This document shows positions 9,415 through 17,200 of a DNA stretch of 64,000 nucleotides, in pieces. The notes beneath the pieces were generated by a model that saw only the letters and a program-made list of their open reading frames with translations, did no database searches and was not told the origin of the DNA. The number at the start of each line of letters is the position of its first letter. Within the stretch, counting starts at the first letter, position 1. Both the position numbers and the translations under genes were made by a program. This DNA comes from Thermus sediminis. Lineage in GTDB: Bacteria > Deinococcota > Deinococci > Deinococcales > Thermaceae. The stretch covers positions 558,001 through 622,000 of the forward strand of contig NZ_QURO01000004.1 in NCBI RefSeq assembly GCF_003426945.1, in the 5' to 3' direction.

Positions 9415-9990
9415 CTAGACCCCAGCTAGCTCCAGGAAGTAGCGGTGGAGACGGGCGTCCCCTGTGAGCTCGGGGTGGAAGCTGCTGGCGAGGAGCCTCC
9501 CCTGGCGCACCAGGACGGGAAGGCCCCCTAGCTCCGCCAGGACCTCCACCCCCTCCCCCAGGCGGCGGAAGACCGGGGCCCGGATGAAGACCCCGGGGAA
9601 GGCCCCCAGGCCCTTCACCTCCACCTCCTCCCGGAAGCTCTCCACCTGTCTGCCGAAGGCGTTGCGCTCCACGGCCACGTCCAGGACCCCAAGCCTCGGC
9701 TGCCCGGGGTAGCCCAGGATCTCCCTGGCCATCCAGATGGCCCCGGCGCAGGTGCCGAAGAGGGCCAGGCTCCCCTCCTCCACCTGGTGGCGCACGGCCT
9801 CCTCGAGGCCGTACTCCCGGGCCAGCTTGCCGATGGTGGTGGACTCCCCCCCGGGGACGATGAGGGCCCTCAGGCCAGGGAGGTGCTCCGGCTTGCGCAC
9901 CTCCCTGGCCTCGAGCCCAAGCCGCCTGAGGGCCTCCTTGTGCTCGCGGAAATCCCCCTGAAGGGCCAAAACGCCGACCACGCCCCTCAT
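9415..9990 (-). CDS. pdxT: Pyridoxal 5'-phosphate synthase glutaminase subunit PdxT
   Basis: Class I glutamine amidotransferase that feeds ammonia to PdxS in the DXP-independent vitamin B6 pathway. At 191 residues it has the standard length. Visible are GGES (about 47-50), the nucleophile in FGTCAGAIWMA (Cys81) and the His-Glu pair in SSFHPELTGD (His172, Glu174). The ATG at 9990 is chosen because the family begins at MRGVVGVLALQG; an upstream in-frame extension is Pro/Gly-rich and overlaps the preceding gene. Unusually, pdxS lies about 16 kb away rather than adjacent. It is the last gene of a leftward operon, 7 bp after the UV endonuclease gene. Confidence 0.95.
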   Translation of the reverse strand: MRGVVGVLALQGDFREHKEALRRLGLEAREVRKPEHLPGLRALIVPGGESTTIGKLAREYGLEEAVRHQVEEGSLALFGTCAGAIWMAREILGYPGQPRLGVLDVAVERNAFGRQVESFREEVEVKGLGAFPGVFIRAPVFRRLGEGVEVLAELGGLPVLVRQGRLLASSFHPELTGDARLHRYFLELAGV

Positions 9991-9997
9991 CCTCCCC

Positions 9998-10858
9998 CTA
10001 GGCCCCCCTCCTGTCAAGGACAGCCTCCAGGGCCCTTTCCTTCCCCTTGGCCTCCAGCATGAGGTCGGCGGGGGCGGGAAGGGCGGCAAGGAGCCTCTCC
10101 CAGTCCTCCCGGGCCACATGGAAGGCGTGGGCCCCGGGGCGCCTTTTGGGGTCTTGGCTAGCCAGGTGGACCTTGGGCCTTCCCCGCCAGGTGGGGAAGG
10201 CCAGGCGGAGGGCCTCTTCCAGGGTAAGCCGTCCGGGATTCAGGGCGTGGTGGAGGGTGTCCACCACCACGGGCACCCCCAGGGCCTCCGCCGCCCTTAA
10301 CACCTCCTCCACGCTCCATAGGCGCTCGTCGCTTTCCAGGGCCAGGTAGCGGAGGATCTCCCCCTCGTCTTGGAGGTTTTCCAGGAAGCGCCGCATAGCC
10401 CTGTCCTTGTCCCCATAGGTCCCGCCCAGGTGGAGGACCAAGACCCCGTCCTCCGCTCCCATGAGGGAGAGGACCCGGGCCGAGTAGCGGAGCTCCGCCA
10501 GGGAGCGCTCCACCACCTGGGGGTCCGGGCTTCCCGGGTTCACGTACTGGCCCGGGTGCATGGAGAGCCGCTGGCCGAGGCCACGGGCCAAGGCCCCAAG
10601 ACGGGCTAGCTCCTCCCCGTGGGCCTGCTCCCAGTCGTAGGGGAAGAGGGGGTGGGAGGCGAAGGGGATGAGATGCTGGCCCACGCGGAAAAGGTGGAAG
10701 CCATGCCCCGGGTTCCAGCGGAGGATCCTCTCCAAGTCCTCTAGGTTCTCCGCCACCTTGGCGCGCGCCCTCTCCTCCGAGAGGAGGGTGAGGCGCAGGG
10801 TGTGGTTGGTGCTGGCCCCCAAGGTGAGGTTTTCGCAGGGGTAGCCCAGCCGGATCAC
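9998..10858 (-). CDS. uvsE: UV damage endonuclease UVDE
   Basis: TIM-barrel metalloenzyme that nicks DNA 5' of UV photoproducts, the entry step of an alternative excision-repair pathway. 286 residues. The opening [35 protein letters not shown] and [18 protein letters not shown] are family hallmarks that carry metal-binding His, Glu and Asp residues; VVDTLHH follows in the second half. Its start overlaps the end of the YceI gene by 4 bp (ATGA). A UV-specific repair enzyme about 2 kb from a rhodopsin/pigment island is notable, though UVDE is widespread in Thermus. Confidence 0.93.
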   Translation of the reverse strand: MIRLGYPCENLTLGASTNHTLRLTLLSEERARAKVAENLEDLERILRWNPGHGFHLFRVGQHLIPFASHPLFPYDWEQAHGEELARLGALARGLGQRLSMHPGQYVNPGSPDPQVVERSLAELRYSARVLSLMGAEDGVLVLHLGGTYGDKDRAMRRFLENLQDEGEILRYLALESDERLWSVEEVLRAAEALGVPVVVDTLHHALNPGRLTLEEALRLAFPTWRGRPKVHLASQDPKRRPGAHAFHVAREDWERLLAALPAPADLMLEAKGKERALEAVLDRRGA

Positions 10859-11358
10859 CGCCGGACCTCGGCCTCGAGGAAGACCTCCACCTCGTCCCTC
10901 ACCTCCAGGAAGAGGAAGCGGGGCCGCTCAAACCCCCACTCGGAGAAGCGGGTGGTGAAGCTTCCCCGGAAGCGGTTTTGGGAAAGCTCCCCCAGGATGC
11001 GCACGGGCCTCCTCCTCCCCGCCATCTCCAGCTCCCCCTCCACCACGAACCGCGCCCCTTCCCGAAAGGCCCGCCTGGGGTAGAGGCAGGCCAGGGGGTG
11101 GTCCTTGGCCCTCAGGATCTCCAGGGCCTTCTTGTCCCGCTCGGCGTTGCCCGAGTCCCAGGCCTCTTGCCGCACGCACACCTTACCCGAGGCCCTTTCC
11201 AAGCCGTCCCAGACCACCTCCCCCTGGGCGGTGGGGTTTTTCCCTTCCCAGCTTCCCAGGGGGTAGTAGCCCCGGTAGCGGGCAAGCCCCTCCACGGCGT
11301 AGGGGGCCTGGGCCTGGGCCAAAAGGAGAAAGCACGCCAGGGCCAGGTACTTCCTCAT
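10855..11358 (-). CDS. YceI-like secreted lipid-binding domain protein
   Basis: A 167-residue exported protein. The signal peptide [18 protein letters not shown] is followed by a beta-rich YceI-like domain ([19 protein letters not shown], then [20 protein letters not shown], then [11 protein letters not shown]). YceI proteins are lipocalin-like barrels that bind polyisoprenoids or other amphiphiles in the periplasm; a Thermus homologue is structurally known. Two cysteines, in KVCVRQ and PLACLY, could form a disulfide. It lies between the flavin-reductase-like gene (3-bp gap) and the UV endonuclease gene. Confidence 0.75.
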   Translation of the reverse strand: MRKYLALACFLLLAQAQAPYAVEGLARYRGYYPLGSWEGKNPTAQGEVVWDGLERASGKVCVRQEAWDSGNAERDKKALEILRAKDHPLACLYPRRAFREGARFVVEGELEMAGRRRPVRILGELSQNRFRGSFTTRFSEWGFERPRFLFLEVRDEVEVFLEAEVRR

Positions 11359-11361
11359 GGC

Positions 11362-11922
11362 CTACTCCAAGCCCTCCCCATGCGCGGAAGGAAGGGGCTC
11401 TCCGCCAGGCCCCCCACGGCGGTCCCGCCGGGATGGGGAAGGAAACCTCCAGCGCTCCCCCAAGGTGGCGAAGTCGCGGAAGCCCAGGAAAAGGATGGGC
11501 CTCTCCTTGGCCTCGGAGGAGCCCTCTACGTGGACCACCTCCCCCAGGAAGAGGGCGTGGTCCCCGTCGGTGGGCCACTCGGCCACCCGCATCTCGTAGA
11601 CGGCAAGGGCCCTCTCGGGGACCAGAGTGTGGGCTAGCCTCCGGGCTGGCCTCAGGGCCACCCCGAGCCGCTTCGCCTTTTCCACCCTCCGCCCCGAAAG
11701 GTACCCGGCCCGCACCACCCAGGCCCGCTCCTCCCAGGGGAGGAAGGCCAAGGCGGCCTCGGAAAGCTCCCGGAGGAGGGTCAGGGTATGGTTCTTCCGG
11801 TCCACAGCAAAGAGGAAGCGGAAGGGCTCCTTGGAGGCGGGCATCCACCAGGCCATGGGCATGAAGTTTCGCCCCACGGCGAGGAGGGCGAGGCGCATGG
11901 GGTAGAAGTAGGCCCGGTACAC
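11362..11922 (-). CDS. Flavin-reductase-like FMN-binding split-barrel protein
   Basis: A 186-residue protein with features of the flavin reductase/flavoredoxin family: VGRNFMPMAWWMPASKEPF near the N-terminus, where the family contacts FMN, and DGDHALFLGEVV at about residues 118-129, a near-invariant family stretch. The last 25 residues are basic and low in complexity. It starts with GTG at 11922, one base after the SDR gene. A partner enzyme cannot be named; it may itself be an oxidoreductase using bound FMN. Confidence 0.8.
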   Translation of the reverse strand: MYRAYFYPMRLALLAVGRNFMPMAWWMPASKEPFRFLFAVDRKNHTLTLLRELSEAALAFLPWEERAWVVRAGYLSGRRVEKAKRLGVALRPARRLAHTLVPERALAVYEMRVAEWPTDGDHALFLGEVVHVEGSSEAKERPILFLGFRDFATLGERWRFPSPSRRDRRGGPGGEPLPSAHGEGLE

Positions 11923-11923
11923 C

Positions 11924-12547
11924 CTAGACCTCCAGGAGGCTGGGCGGGGGTTCCTTGAGCACCCCTTCCAGGACCCTTCGGGCGGCCTCCTCCGGGGAGA
12001 GGGCGCCCTTGGGCGCCCCCCCCAGGGGGGCCCAAAGCCCCGTGGCCACGGCGGGAAGCCTGACCAGGACCAGGTGAACCCCTTCCCGCACGAGCTCTTT
12101 CCGGGCAGCTTCCAGGTAGGCCTCGAGGGCCCCTTTGGCCGCGGCGTAAGGGGCGAAGCCGGGCACCCGCACGTAGGCGGGGTAGGCCCCGAAGAAGACG
12201 GCCCGGGCCCCCTGGCGAAAGCGGGCGTGCTTGAGGAGAAAGGCGGAGCTGAAGAGGTGCGCGGCCATCATCCCCTCCAGGACCTCCCGCCCCACCCCCC
12301 GCACCGGGGCCCTCCCCGCCACCCCCACGGCGTGCAGGAGGAGGTCCAAGGGCCCCACCTCCTCCAGGAGGGCCCTGGCCTCCAGCTCGTCGGTGAGGTC
12401 CGCGGGCAGGGCCCGACCCCCCACGGCCTGGGCTAGCTCCAGAAGAGGCCCGGCCCGCCTCCCGCAGAGGAAAAGCTCCTGGCCCTTCAAAGCCCGGGCC
12501 AGGGCACCGCCCACTCCCCCGGTGGCTCCGGTGATGAGCACCCGCAT
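11924..12547 (-). CDS. Short-chain dehydrogenase/reductase
   Basis: A 207-residue Rossmann-fold SDR. The cofactor motif TGATGGVGGALARAL is at the N-terminus, DLTDELEA marks the adenine-contacting Asp, and the catalytic YAAAK sits near residue 133. The position that normally carries the catalytic serine reads FFGAYPAY with no Ser, so activity may be altered. ATG at 12547 is preferred over a GTG three codons upstream. It heads the leftward operon ending in pdxT and is 78 bp downstream of the rhodopsin gene. Confidence 0.85.
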   Translation of the reverse strand: MRVLITGATGGVGGALARALKGQELFLCGRRAGPLLELAQAVGGRALPADLTDELEARALLEEVGPLDLLLHAVGVAGRAPVRGVGREVLEGMMAAHLFSSAFLLKHARFRQGARAVFFGAYPAYVRVPGFAPYAAAKGALEAYLEAARKELVREGVHLVLVRLPAVATGLWAPLGGAPKGALSPEEAARRVLEGVLKEPPPSLLEV

Positions 12548-12625
12548 GCCTTTCACCCTAGGCCATGGGAGGGGAGGGCTTTGTAGCCGGAAGAGGATAG
12601 GGGCCGCCCCAGGTGGACCCTCCCT

Positions 12626-13408
12626 TCAGGCGGCCTTAGCCTCCACGCCGAAGCCCTCCTCGAGGCTCTTGGCCCTGGCGATGGCGAAGATCAGGAGGCC
12701 GTAGATGGGCTTGGCGATGAGGTCGGCCAGGCTGTAGCCGATCTGGATGGCCACCTCCTGGGCCGCACCCCCAGGGAGCCAGGTGCCCAGGGCGTAGGCG
12801 ATGGGGTAGAAGCCCCAGGACATGAGGAGCACCAGCCGGGTGGCGTTTAGAAGTTCCAGCACCCTAGGCCCAAACCTGGCCTCCCGGATGGTCTGGCCCA
12901 GCTCCACCCAGAGCACATAGAGGATGTAGGCGAAGGGGATGGTGGAGAGCACCCCCCAAAGGGTCCTGGGGCCAGGCTCCGTGCTCACCTCCCCCACGTA
13001 CCCCAGGCCCAGCATGAGGACCGAGGCCACCACCAGCTTGATGGACAGGTTCCACGTACGGGCTGCGGTCAGGCCCAAGACCAGGATGAGTTCCAGAAGG
13101 AGAAGGGGCACGGTGAGGAGCCAGTCGGCGTAGCGGTAGAAGTCGTTGAAGGGCTTTCCCGTGGGCACGTAGACCCCGTCCTGGAACTGGTAGGCCCCGA
13201 TCCAGCTCTCAAAGATGCGCAGGTAGTGGTACCCGGCGATGAAGACGATGAGGGCGGAGAGGTAGAGGGCGATGTGGTACCGGGGGGCCACGTAGCTCCT
13301 CGCCAGGAGGAAGAAGACGAAGGCGGCCAGCATCCCGGCGATGGTGAGGGAGAGCATGTTGAAAACCAGCCAGTATTCTCCGAAGCTGAGCTCTGGAAGC
13401 ATTCTCAC
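12626..13408 (-). CDS. Microbial rhodopsin, proton-pump type
   Basis: A 260-residue seven-helix retinal protein of the proteorhodopsin/xanthorhodopsin group. The helix C motif RYADWLLTVPLLLLE gives Asp95, Thr99 and Glu106, the D-T-E set of outward proton pumps. The Schiff-base lysine is Lys233 in DLIAKPIYG. GYHYLRI (His61) fits the histidine that partners the counterion in this group. Length and residue numbers agree with my memory of the thermophilic rhodopsin of T. thermophilus JL-18. A Gly in helix E (Gly152 in TLWGVLSTIPF) may be the gap that lets a carotenoid antenna approach retinal in xanthorhodopsins. A GTG at 13408 gives 260 residues, but the strong AGGAGGTGAA at 13411-13420 is better spaced for the ATG at 13402. 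It is divergent from the retinal-forming gene blh. Confidence 0.96.
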   Translation of the reverse strand: MRMLPELSFGEYWLVFNMLSLTIAGMLAAFVFFLLARSYVAPRYHIALYLSALIVFIAGYHYLRIFESWIGAYQFQDGVYVPTGKPFNDFYRYADWLLTVPLLLLELILVLGLTAARTWNLSIKLVVASVLMLGLGYVGEVSTEPGPRTLWGVLSTIPFAYILYVLWVELGQTIREARFGPRVLELLNATRLVLLMSWGFYPIAYALGTWLPGGAAQEVAIQIGYSLADLIAKPIYGLLIFAIARAKSLEEGFGVEAKAA

Positions 13409-13500
13409 ACTTCACCTCCTAAGTGGATGGGCCCACCTGGGGCAGGTCCGACTCCATTAGAGGACGGTGAAGAGGCGGCGACCTTTGCCTACACAACACT

Positions 13501-13517
13501 TTGACAGAAGATGTACA
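13501..13517 (+). promoter_or_regulatory. Possible CarH/LitR-type direct-repeat element upstream of blh
   Basis: TTGACA (13501-13506) and TGTACA (13512-13517) recur exactly 11 bp apart in an unusually AT-rich patch between the divergent rhodopsin and blh genes. B12-dependent light sensors of the CarH/LitR family bind 11-bp direct repeats with a TnTACA-like core. The match is exact for one copy and one base off for the other. No regulator gene is visible in the window, so this is a hypothesis. Confidence 0.35.
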
Positions 13518-13561
13518 ATACACCACAAAGGCCCGTTTCCGACGGGAAGGAAGATGGTGGC

Positions 13562-14329
13562 GTGCCCGCCTACTACCTCCTGCCCCTGGTTCTCCTCCCC
13601 GAGACCTGGGCCCTAGGCCTCCTCCTCCTCTCCGCCCTCTTCCTGGGCCTGCCCCATGGGGCCGCCGACCTCCTCGTGGTCCGGAGGCTTGGCCTTCCCC
13701 TCCTCCCCTTCCTCGCCCTCTACCTGGCCTTGGCGGGCCTCCTCCTCGCCCTCCTCTTCCACTACCCGCCCTTTGCCCTCCTCCTCTTCTTGGGGATGGC
13801 CCTCTTCCACTGGGGCCGGGTGGAGGGCAGGGGAGCCTTGGGCTACCTCCGGGCAGGGACGGTTCTCCTCTTCCCCTTCCTCTTCCACCAGGAGGCCATC
13901 CTCCCCTTCCTCCGGGCCTTCGCCGGGGGCTTTAGCCTCCCCCCTTTGGCGGCGGGGACCCTTTGGGGCCTCCTCCTCCTCCTGGCCCTATGGGAAAAGC
14001 CCGGGGCTAGGGCCCTGGGGGACACCCTCCTCCTGGCCCTGGTGGCGGCCCTGGCCCACCCTTACGCCACCCTGGCGGGCTACTTCCTCCTCCAGCACAG
14101 CCTGGATAGCCTCCGCCTGGTGGGCGTCCGGGGCCGGGAGTGGCTCCTCGTGTATGCGGGGACCCTGGGAGGACTCCTCCTCGCCCTCCTCCTCTACCCG
14201 AGGCTTTTGGACCCCCTGGCCGCCTACATGGGGGCCATCTTCGCCCTCACCCTGCCCCACCTCCTGACCATGGAACTCTGGCTGAGGCGGCCTCGGCCTC
14301 CCGCACGATGGCCCGGGACAGGCCGCTGA
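13562..14329 (+). CDS. blh: Beta-carotene 15,15'-dioxygenase, Brp/Blh family (retinal synthesis)
   Basis: Polytopic membrane enzyme that cleaves beta-carotene to retinal, the chromophore of the adjacent rhodopsin. The four family histidine motifs are visible in order: LGLPHGAADLL, LFHWGR, LLQHSLDSL and LTLPHLLTMELW; these His are thought to bind the catalytic iron. About seven to eight hydrophobic helices. The GTG at 13562 is preferred because GGAAGGA lies about 10 bp upstream; an ATG at 13511 is also in frame but would translate the candidate operator and a CCCGT/ACGGG hairpin (13531-13545). The gene ends inside the convergent SDR-DUF2867 gene (83-bp overlap), so its last 15-20 residues (Arg/Pro-rich) may be acquired at a junction. 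Confidence 0.93.
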   Translation: MPAYYLLPLVLLPETWALGLLLLSALFLGLPHGAADLLVVRRLGLPLLPFLALYLALAGLLLALLFHYPPFALLLFLGMALFHWGRVEGRGALGYLRAGTVLLFPFLFHQEAILPFLRAFAGGFSLPPLAAGTLWGLLLLLALWEKPGARALGDTLLLALVAALAHPYATLAGYFLLQHSLDSLRLVGVRGREWLLVYAGTLGGLLLALLLYPRLLDPLAAYMGAIFALTLPHLLTMELWLRRPRPPARWPGTGR

Positions 14330-15695
14330 AGATGGGGCGGTGGAGGGGGTAGAGGAGCCACCAGTAGAGGAGGCCGAAGAGCCCCTTGGGCTCAAAGTAG
14401 GCGGTCTGGAGGAGGAGGCTCCCCTCCCCCTCGGGTATGGCCCGCCACTCCAGCCAAGCCTTTCCAGGAAGGCGCATCTCTGCCCTTAGGCGGAGAAGGC
14501 GATGGGGTTGCACGGCCTCCACCCGCCAGAAGTCCACCGCCTCCCCGGGGAGGAGCTCCGTGGGGTGGCGCCGCCCCCGCCTGAGCCCTGGCCCCCCCAC
14601 CATCCGGTCCAGGAGGCCCCTCAGGGCCCAGGCCCAGCCCCAGACCAGCCAGCCCCTCTCCCCGCCCAAGGAGGCGAAGCTTTGGAAGAGGGCCTCTGGC
14701 GGGGCCTTGCTCCGAAGGACCCGCACCTCGCGGATGAGGCCCTCCCGGTCCTCGAGGCGGTACCCCTCCCCGTGGAGGGCCCCGGACCAACGGGTCTCCA
14801 CCTCTCCCAGGGCGATCCTCTCCAGGGCCAGCTCCACCGCCTTCCGGTAGGGGATGGGCTCCACCCCGGGGAAGAGGGCCTTGGCCCTACGGGTGTCCGC
14901 CACCAAGGGGTGGAGGATCCCCTCCACCAAGGGGAGGGCCAGGCGGTTGGGGATGGGGGTGACCAGGCCCACCCAGAGGGCGGCGAGCCTCGGGGCCAGG
15001 ACGGGCAGGGGCAGGATGACCCGCTTAAGCCCCCGCACCTCGGCGTAGGTCTCCATCATGGCCTTGAAGGTGAGGGGCGGGGCCCCAATCTCCACCACGC
15101 CCATGGGCCCCCGCTCCAGGGCGAGGAGGAGGTAGGCCAGGACGTCCCGGATGGCGATGGGGGAGACGGGGTTCAGGATCCAGCGGGGGGCCACCATGAG
15201 GGGAAGCCTCTCCGTGAGGTAGCGGACCATCTCAAAGCTGGCCGAGCCCGAGCCCACGATGGGCCCGGCCCGGAACTCCGTGGTGGGGAGGAGGGAGCGG
15301 AGGGTCTCCCCCACCCGGGCCCGGCTCTCCAGGTGGGGGGAGGGCCTCCCCTCCCGGGGCAAGAGGCCCCCCAGGTAGACCACGTGCCCGAGCCCCACCT
15401 CCCGGGCCACCCGGGCGAAGGCCTCCACCTGACGCCTTTCCGCCTCCTGGAAGCGGACCTCGGAAAGCATGGCGTGGACCAGGTAGTAGGCGGCCTCCAC
15501 GCCCAAAAGGGCCCGCTTCAGGCTTTCCCCGTCCTCCAGGCTCCCCCGCACCACCTCCACCTGGCCCGCCCAGGGGCGGCCCTGGAGCCGGGCCTCGTCC
15601 CGCACCAGGACCCGCACCCGGTGGCCCCGCTCCAGGAGGCGGGGGACGAGCCTCCCCCCCACGTACCCCGTGGCCCCCGTGACCAGGACCCGCAT
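14247..15695 (-). CDS. SDR-family NAD(P)-binding protein with C-terminal DUF2867 domain
   Basis: A 482-residue two-domain protein. Residues 1 to about 300 form an atypical SDR (TGATGYVGGRLVPRLLERGH, then DVLAYLLLALERG), and the C-terminal part (about 320-460) looks like DUF2867, with WRVEAVQPHRLLRLRAEMRL and LLQTAYFEPKGLFG. Proteins of this architecture often sit near carotenoid or light-regulated genes in Deinococcus-Thermus, but their reaction is unknown to me. It starts 81 bp from the divergent carotenoid-type oxidoreductase and converges on blh. Confidence 0.8.
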   Translation of the reverse strand: MRVLVTGATGYVGGRLVPRLLERGHRVRVLVRDEARLQGRPWAGQVEVVRGSLEDGESLKRALLGVEAAYYLVHAMLSEVRFQEAERRQVEAFARVAREVGLGHVVYLGGLLPREGRPSPHLESRARVGETLRSLLPTTEFRAGPIVGSGSASFEMVRYLTERLPLMVAPRWILNPVSPIAIRDVLAYLLLALERGPMGVVEIGAPPLTFKAMMETYAEVRGLKRVILPLPVLAPRLAALWVGLVTPIPNRLALPLVEGILHPLVADTRRAKALFPGVEPIPYRKAVELALERIALGEVETRWSGALHGEGYRLEDREGLIREVRVLRSKAPPEALFQSFASLGGERGWLVWGWAWALRGLLDRMVGGPGLRRGRRHPTELLPGEAVDFWRVEAVQPHRLLRLRAEMRLPGKAWLEWRAIPEGEGSLLLQTAYFEPKGLFGLLYWWLLYPLHRPIFSGLSRAIVREAEAASARVPWSGGGAG

Positions 15696-15776
15696 GCCCT
15701 AAGCATAGGGGCCCGGGCCCCGGAGAGTGGCGCCCAGGACCAAATCCCCCTTGGGCCTTCCCGGTAGCCTACGCCC

Positions 15777-17150
15777 ATGCGGGCGGTGGTGGTGGGGGCA
15801 GGGATCGGGGGGCTCGTGGCCGCCAGGGCCCTGGGGCGGGCGGGGGTGGAGGTGGTGGTCCTCGAGGCCCACACCTACCCCGGGGGCTTGGCGGGGAGCT
15901 TCCTCCACCGGGGCCACCGCCTGGACGCCGGGGCCACCCTCCTCTCGGGCTTCGCCCCGGAGGCCCCCCTGGGTCTCGTGGCCCGGGCCCTGGGGATGCG
16001 CTTTCCCGTGGAGCCCCTCCCCGAGGGCTTCCCCCTCATGGAGGTCCTCCTCCCCCGGGGGCGGGTGGTGCGCCCCGTGGGGCGGGAGAGGGAGCAGGAG
16101 GCCCAGAGGGACTTCTTCGGCCCCCGGGTCCTCCCCTTCTGGCGGTGGCAGGCGGAGCGGGCAGAGAGGCTTAAAGCCCTCGCCCCCCGCCTCCCCTGGC
16201 CCCCGGAAGGGGGAGAACTTCCCCAGCTCCTGGCCCTGCTTCCCGAGCTTCTTCCCCTCCTTCCCGATCTCTTCCTGAAGGGGGTCCACCGGGCCCCCCA
16301 GGACCCCCATTTCCTCCGCTTCCTGGACGCCCAGCTCCTCATCGCAAGCCAGACAGAAGCGGCCAGGACCTACGCCCTCTACGCCGCCATGGCCCTGGAC
16401 CTGCCCCACCTGGGCCCAGCCCTCGTCCCGGGGGGGGTGGGCCGGGTGGCCGAGGCCCTGGCGGAGGGCCTCGAGGTCCGCTACAAGGCCCGGGCGGAGA
16501 GGCTTCTCCTGAAGGGGGGGCGGGCGATAGGGGTGGAGGTGGCCTACGGGGGGAGGAGGCGGGGGGAAAGGGAGGTGGTGGAGGCCGACCTCTTCGTCCT
16601 GAACATCCCCCCAGAACCCCTCCTCGGCCTTTCCCCCCGGGTGCCCAGGGACGCCTGGGGCGCCTTCGCCGTCCACGGGGTCCTGCCCCTCCCCGTCCCT
16701 CCCCCCTACTACCGGCAGAACGCCCTGGAGAAGCCCTTCGCCTTCCTCTCCTTAAGGCCCGAAGGGGAGAAAACGGTCTTCAGCCTGAGCCTCCACACCC
16801 CCCTCTCCCTCTGGGAAGGGCTTTCCCGGGAGGACTACCTCGCCCAAAAGGCCCGCTGGGGGCGCCTCGCCCTCCGCCTGGGGGAGGCCCTCCTCCCGGG
16901 GCTAGGGGAGGCGGAGTTCCTCCTCTTCGCCACCCCCCTCACCTACCGCCGCTTCGCCGGAAGGGCCTGGGTGGGGGGCTACCCCCAGACCCACCCCTTC
17001 CGCTTCCCCCGGGTCCGCCTCCTCGCCAACGTCTACCGGGTGGGGGAAGGGGTCTTTCCCGGGCAGAGCGTCCCCGCAGCGGCCCTCTCCGGCCTCAGGG
17101 CGGCCCGCCTGGCCCTGGAGAGCCTGGGGCTTGGGCCTGAGGAAATGTAA
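15777..17150 (+). CDS. FAD-dependent carotenoid desaturase/isomerase-like oxidoreductase
   Basis: A 457-residue flavoprotein. It begins with an FAD-binding dinucleotide fold, GAGIGGLVAARALGRAGVEV then VVLEAHTYPGG, as in CrtI/CrtISO/CrtO. Near the C-terminus YRVGEGVFPGQSVPAAALSG matches the second FAD-contacting signature of carotenoid desaturases and isomerases. Whether it desaturates, isomerises or ketolates a carotenoid cannot be told from sequence. Its place 1.4 kb from a beta-carotene cleavage enzyme and 2.4 kb from a rhodopsin makes a pigment role plausible. Confidence 0.8.
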   Translation: MRAVVVGAGIGGLVAARALGRAGVEVVVLEAHTYPGGLAGSFLHRGHRLDAGATLLSGFAPEAPLGLVARALGMRFPVEPLPEGFPLMEVLLPRGRVVRPVGREREQEAQRDFFGPRVLPFWRWQAERAERLKALAPRLPWPPEGGELPQLLALLPELLPLLPDLFLKGVHRAPQDPHFLRFLDAQLLIASQTEAARTYALYAAMALDLPHLGPALVPGGVGRVAEALAEGLEVRYKARAERLLLKGGRAIGVEVAYGGRRRGEREVVEADLFVLNIPPEPLLGLSPRVPRDAWGAFAVHGVLPLPVPPPYYRQNALEKPFAFLSLRPEGEKTVFSLSLHTPLSLWEGLSREDYLAQKARWGRLALRLGEALLPGLGEAEFLLFATPLTYRRFAGRAWVGGYPQTHPFRFPRVRLLANVYRVGEGVFPGQSVPAAALSGLRAARLALESLGLGPEEM

Positions 17151-17176
17151 CCTAGTGCACACCACACCGGCCACGG

Positions 17177-17200
17177 TCCATACCTACTAGTAGGTATGGA
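17177..17200. promoter_or_regulatory. 24-bp perfect palindrome, probable TetR operator spanning the regulator's start codon
   Basis: The half-site TCCATACCTACT is followed directly by its exact reverse complement. The palindrome includes the ATG (17196-17198) of the TetR gene. This is the size and symmetry expected of a TetR-dimer operator, so bound repressor would block its own operon. No Shine-Dalgarno precedes the ATG, suggesting a leaderless or very short leader. Confidence 0.75.

Noticed and set aside
13501-13519. TTGACA and TACAAT as a sigma-A promoter for blh
   Set aside because: Only 7 bp separate the two hexamers, far below 16-18 bp, so I read them as possible regulator half-sites instead.
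14502-15767. 421-codon + strand frame across the SDR-DUF2867 gene
   Set aside because: Low-complexity Gly/Pro/His shadow; the minus frame carries a Rossmann motif and domain structure.
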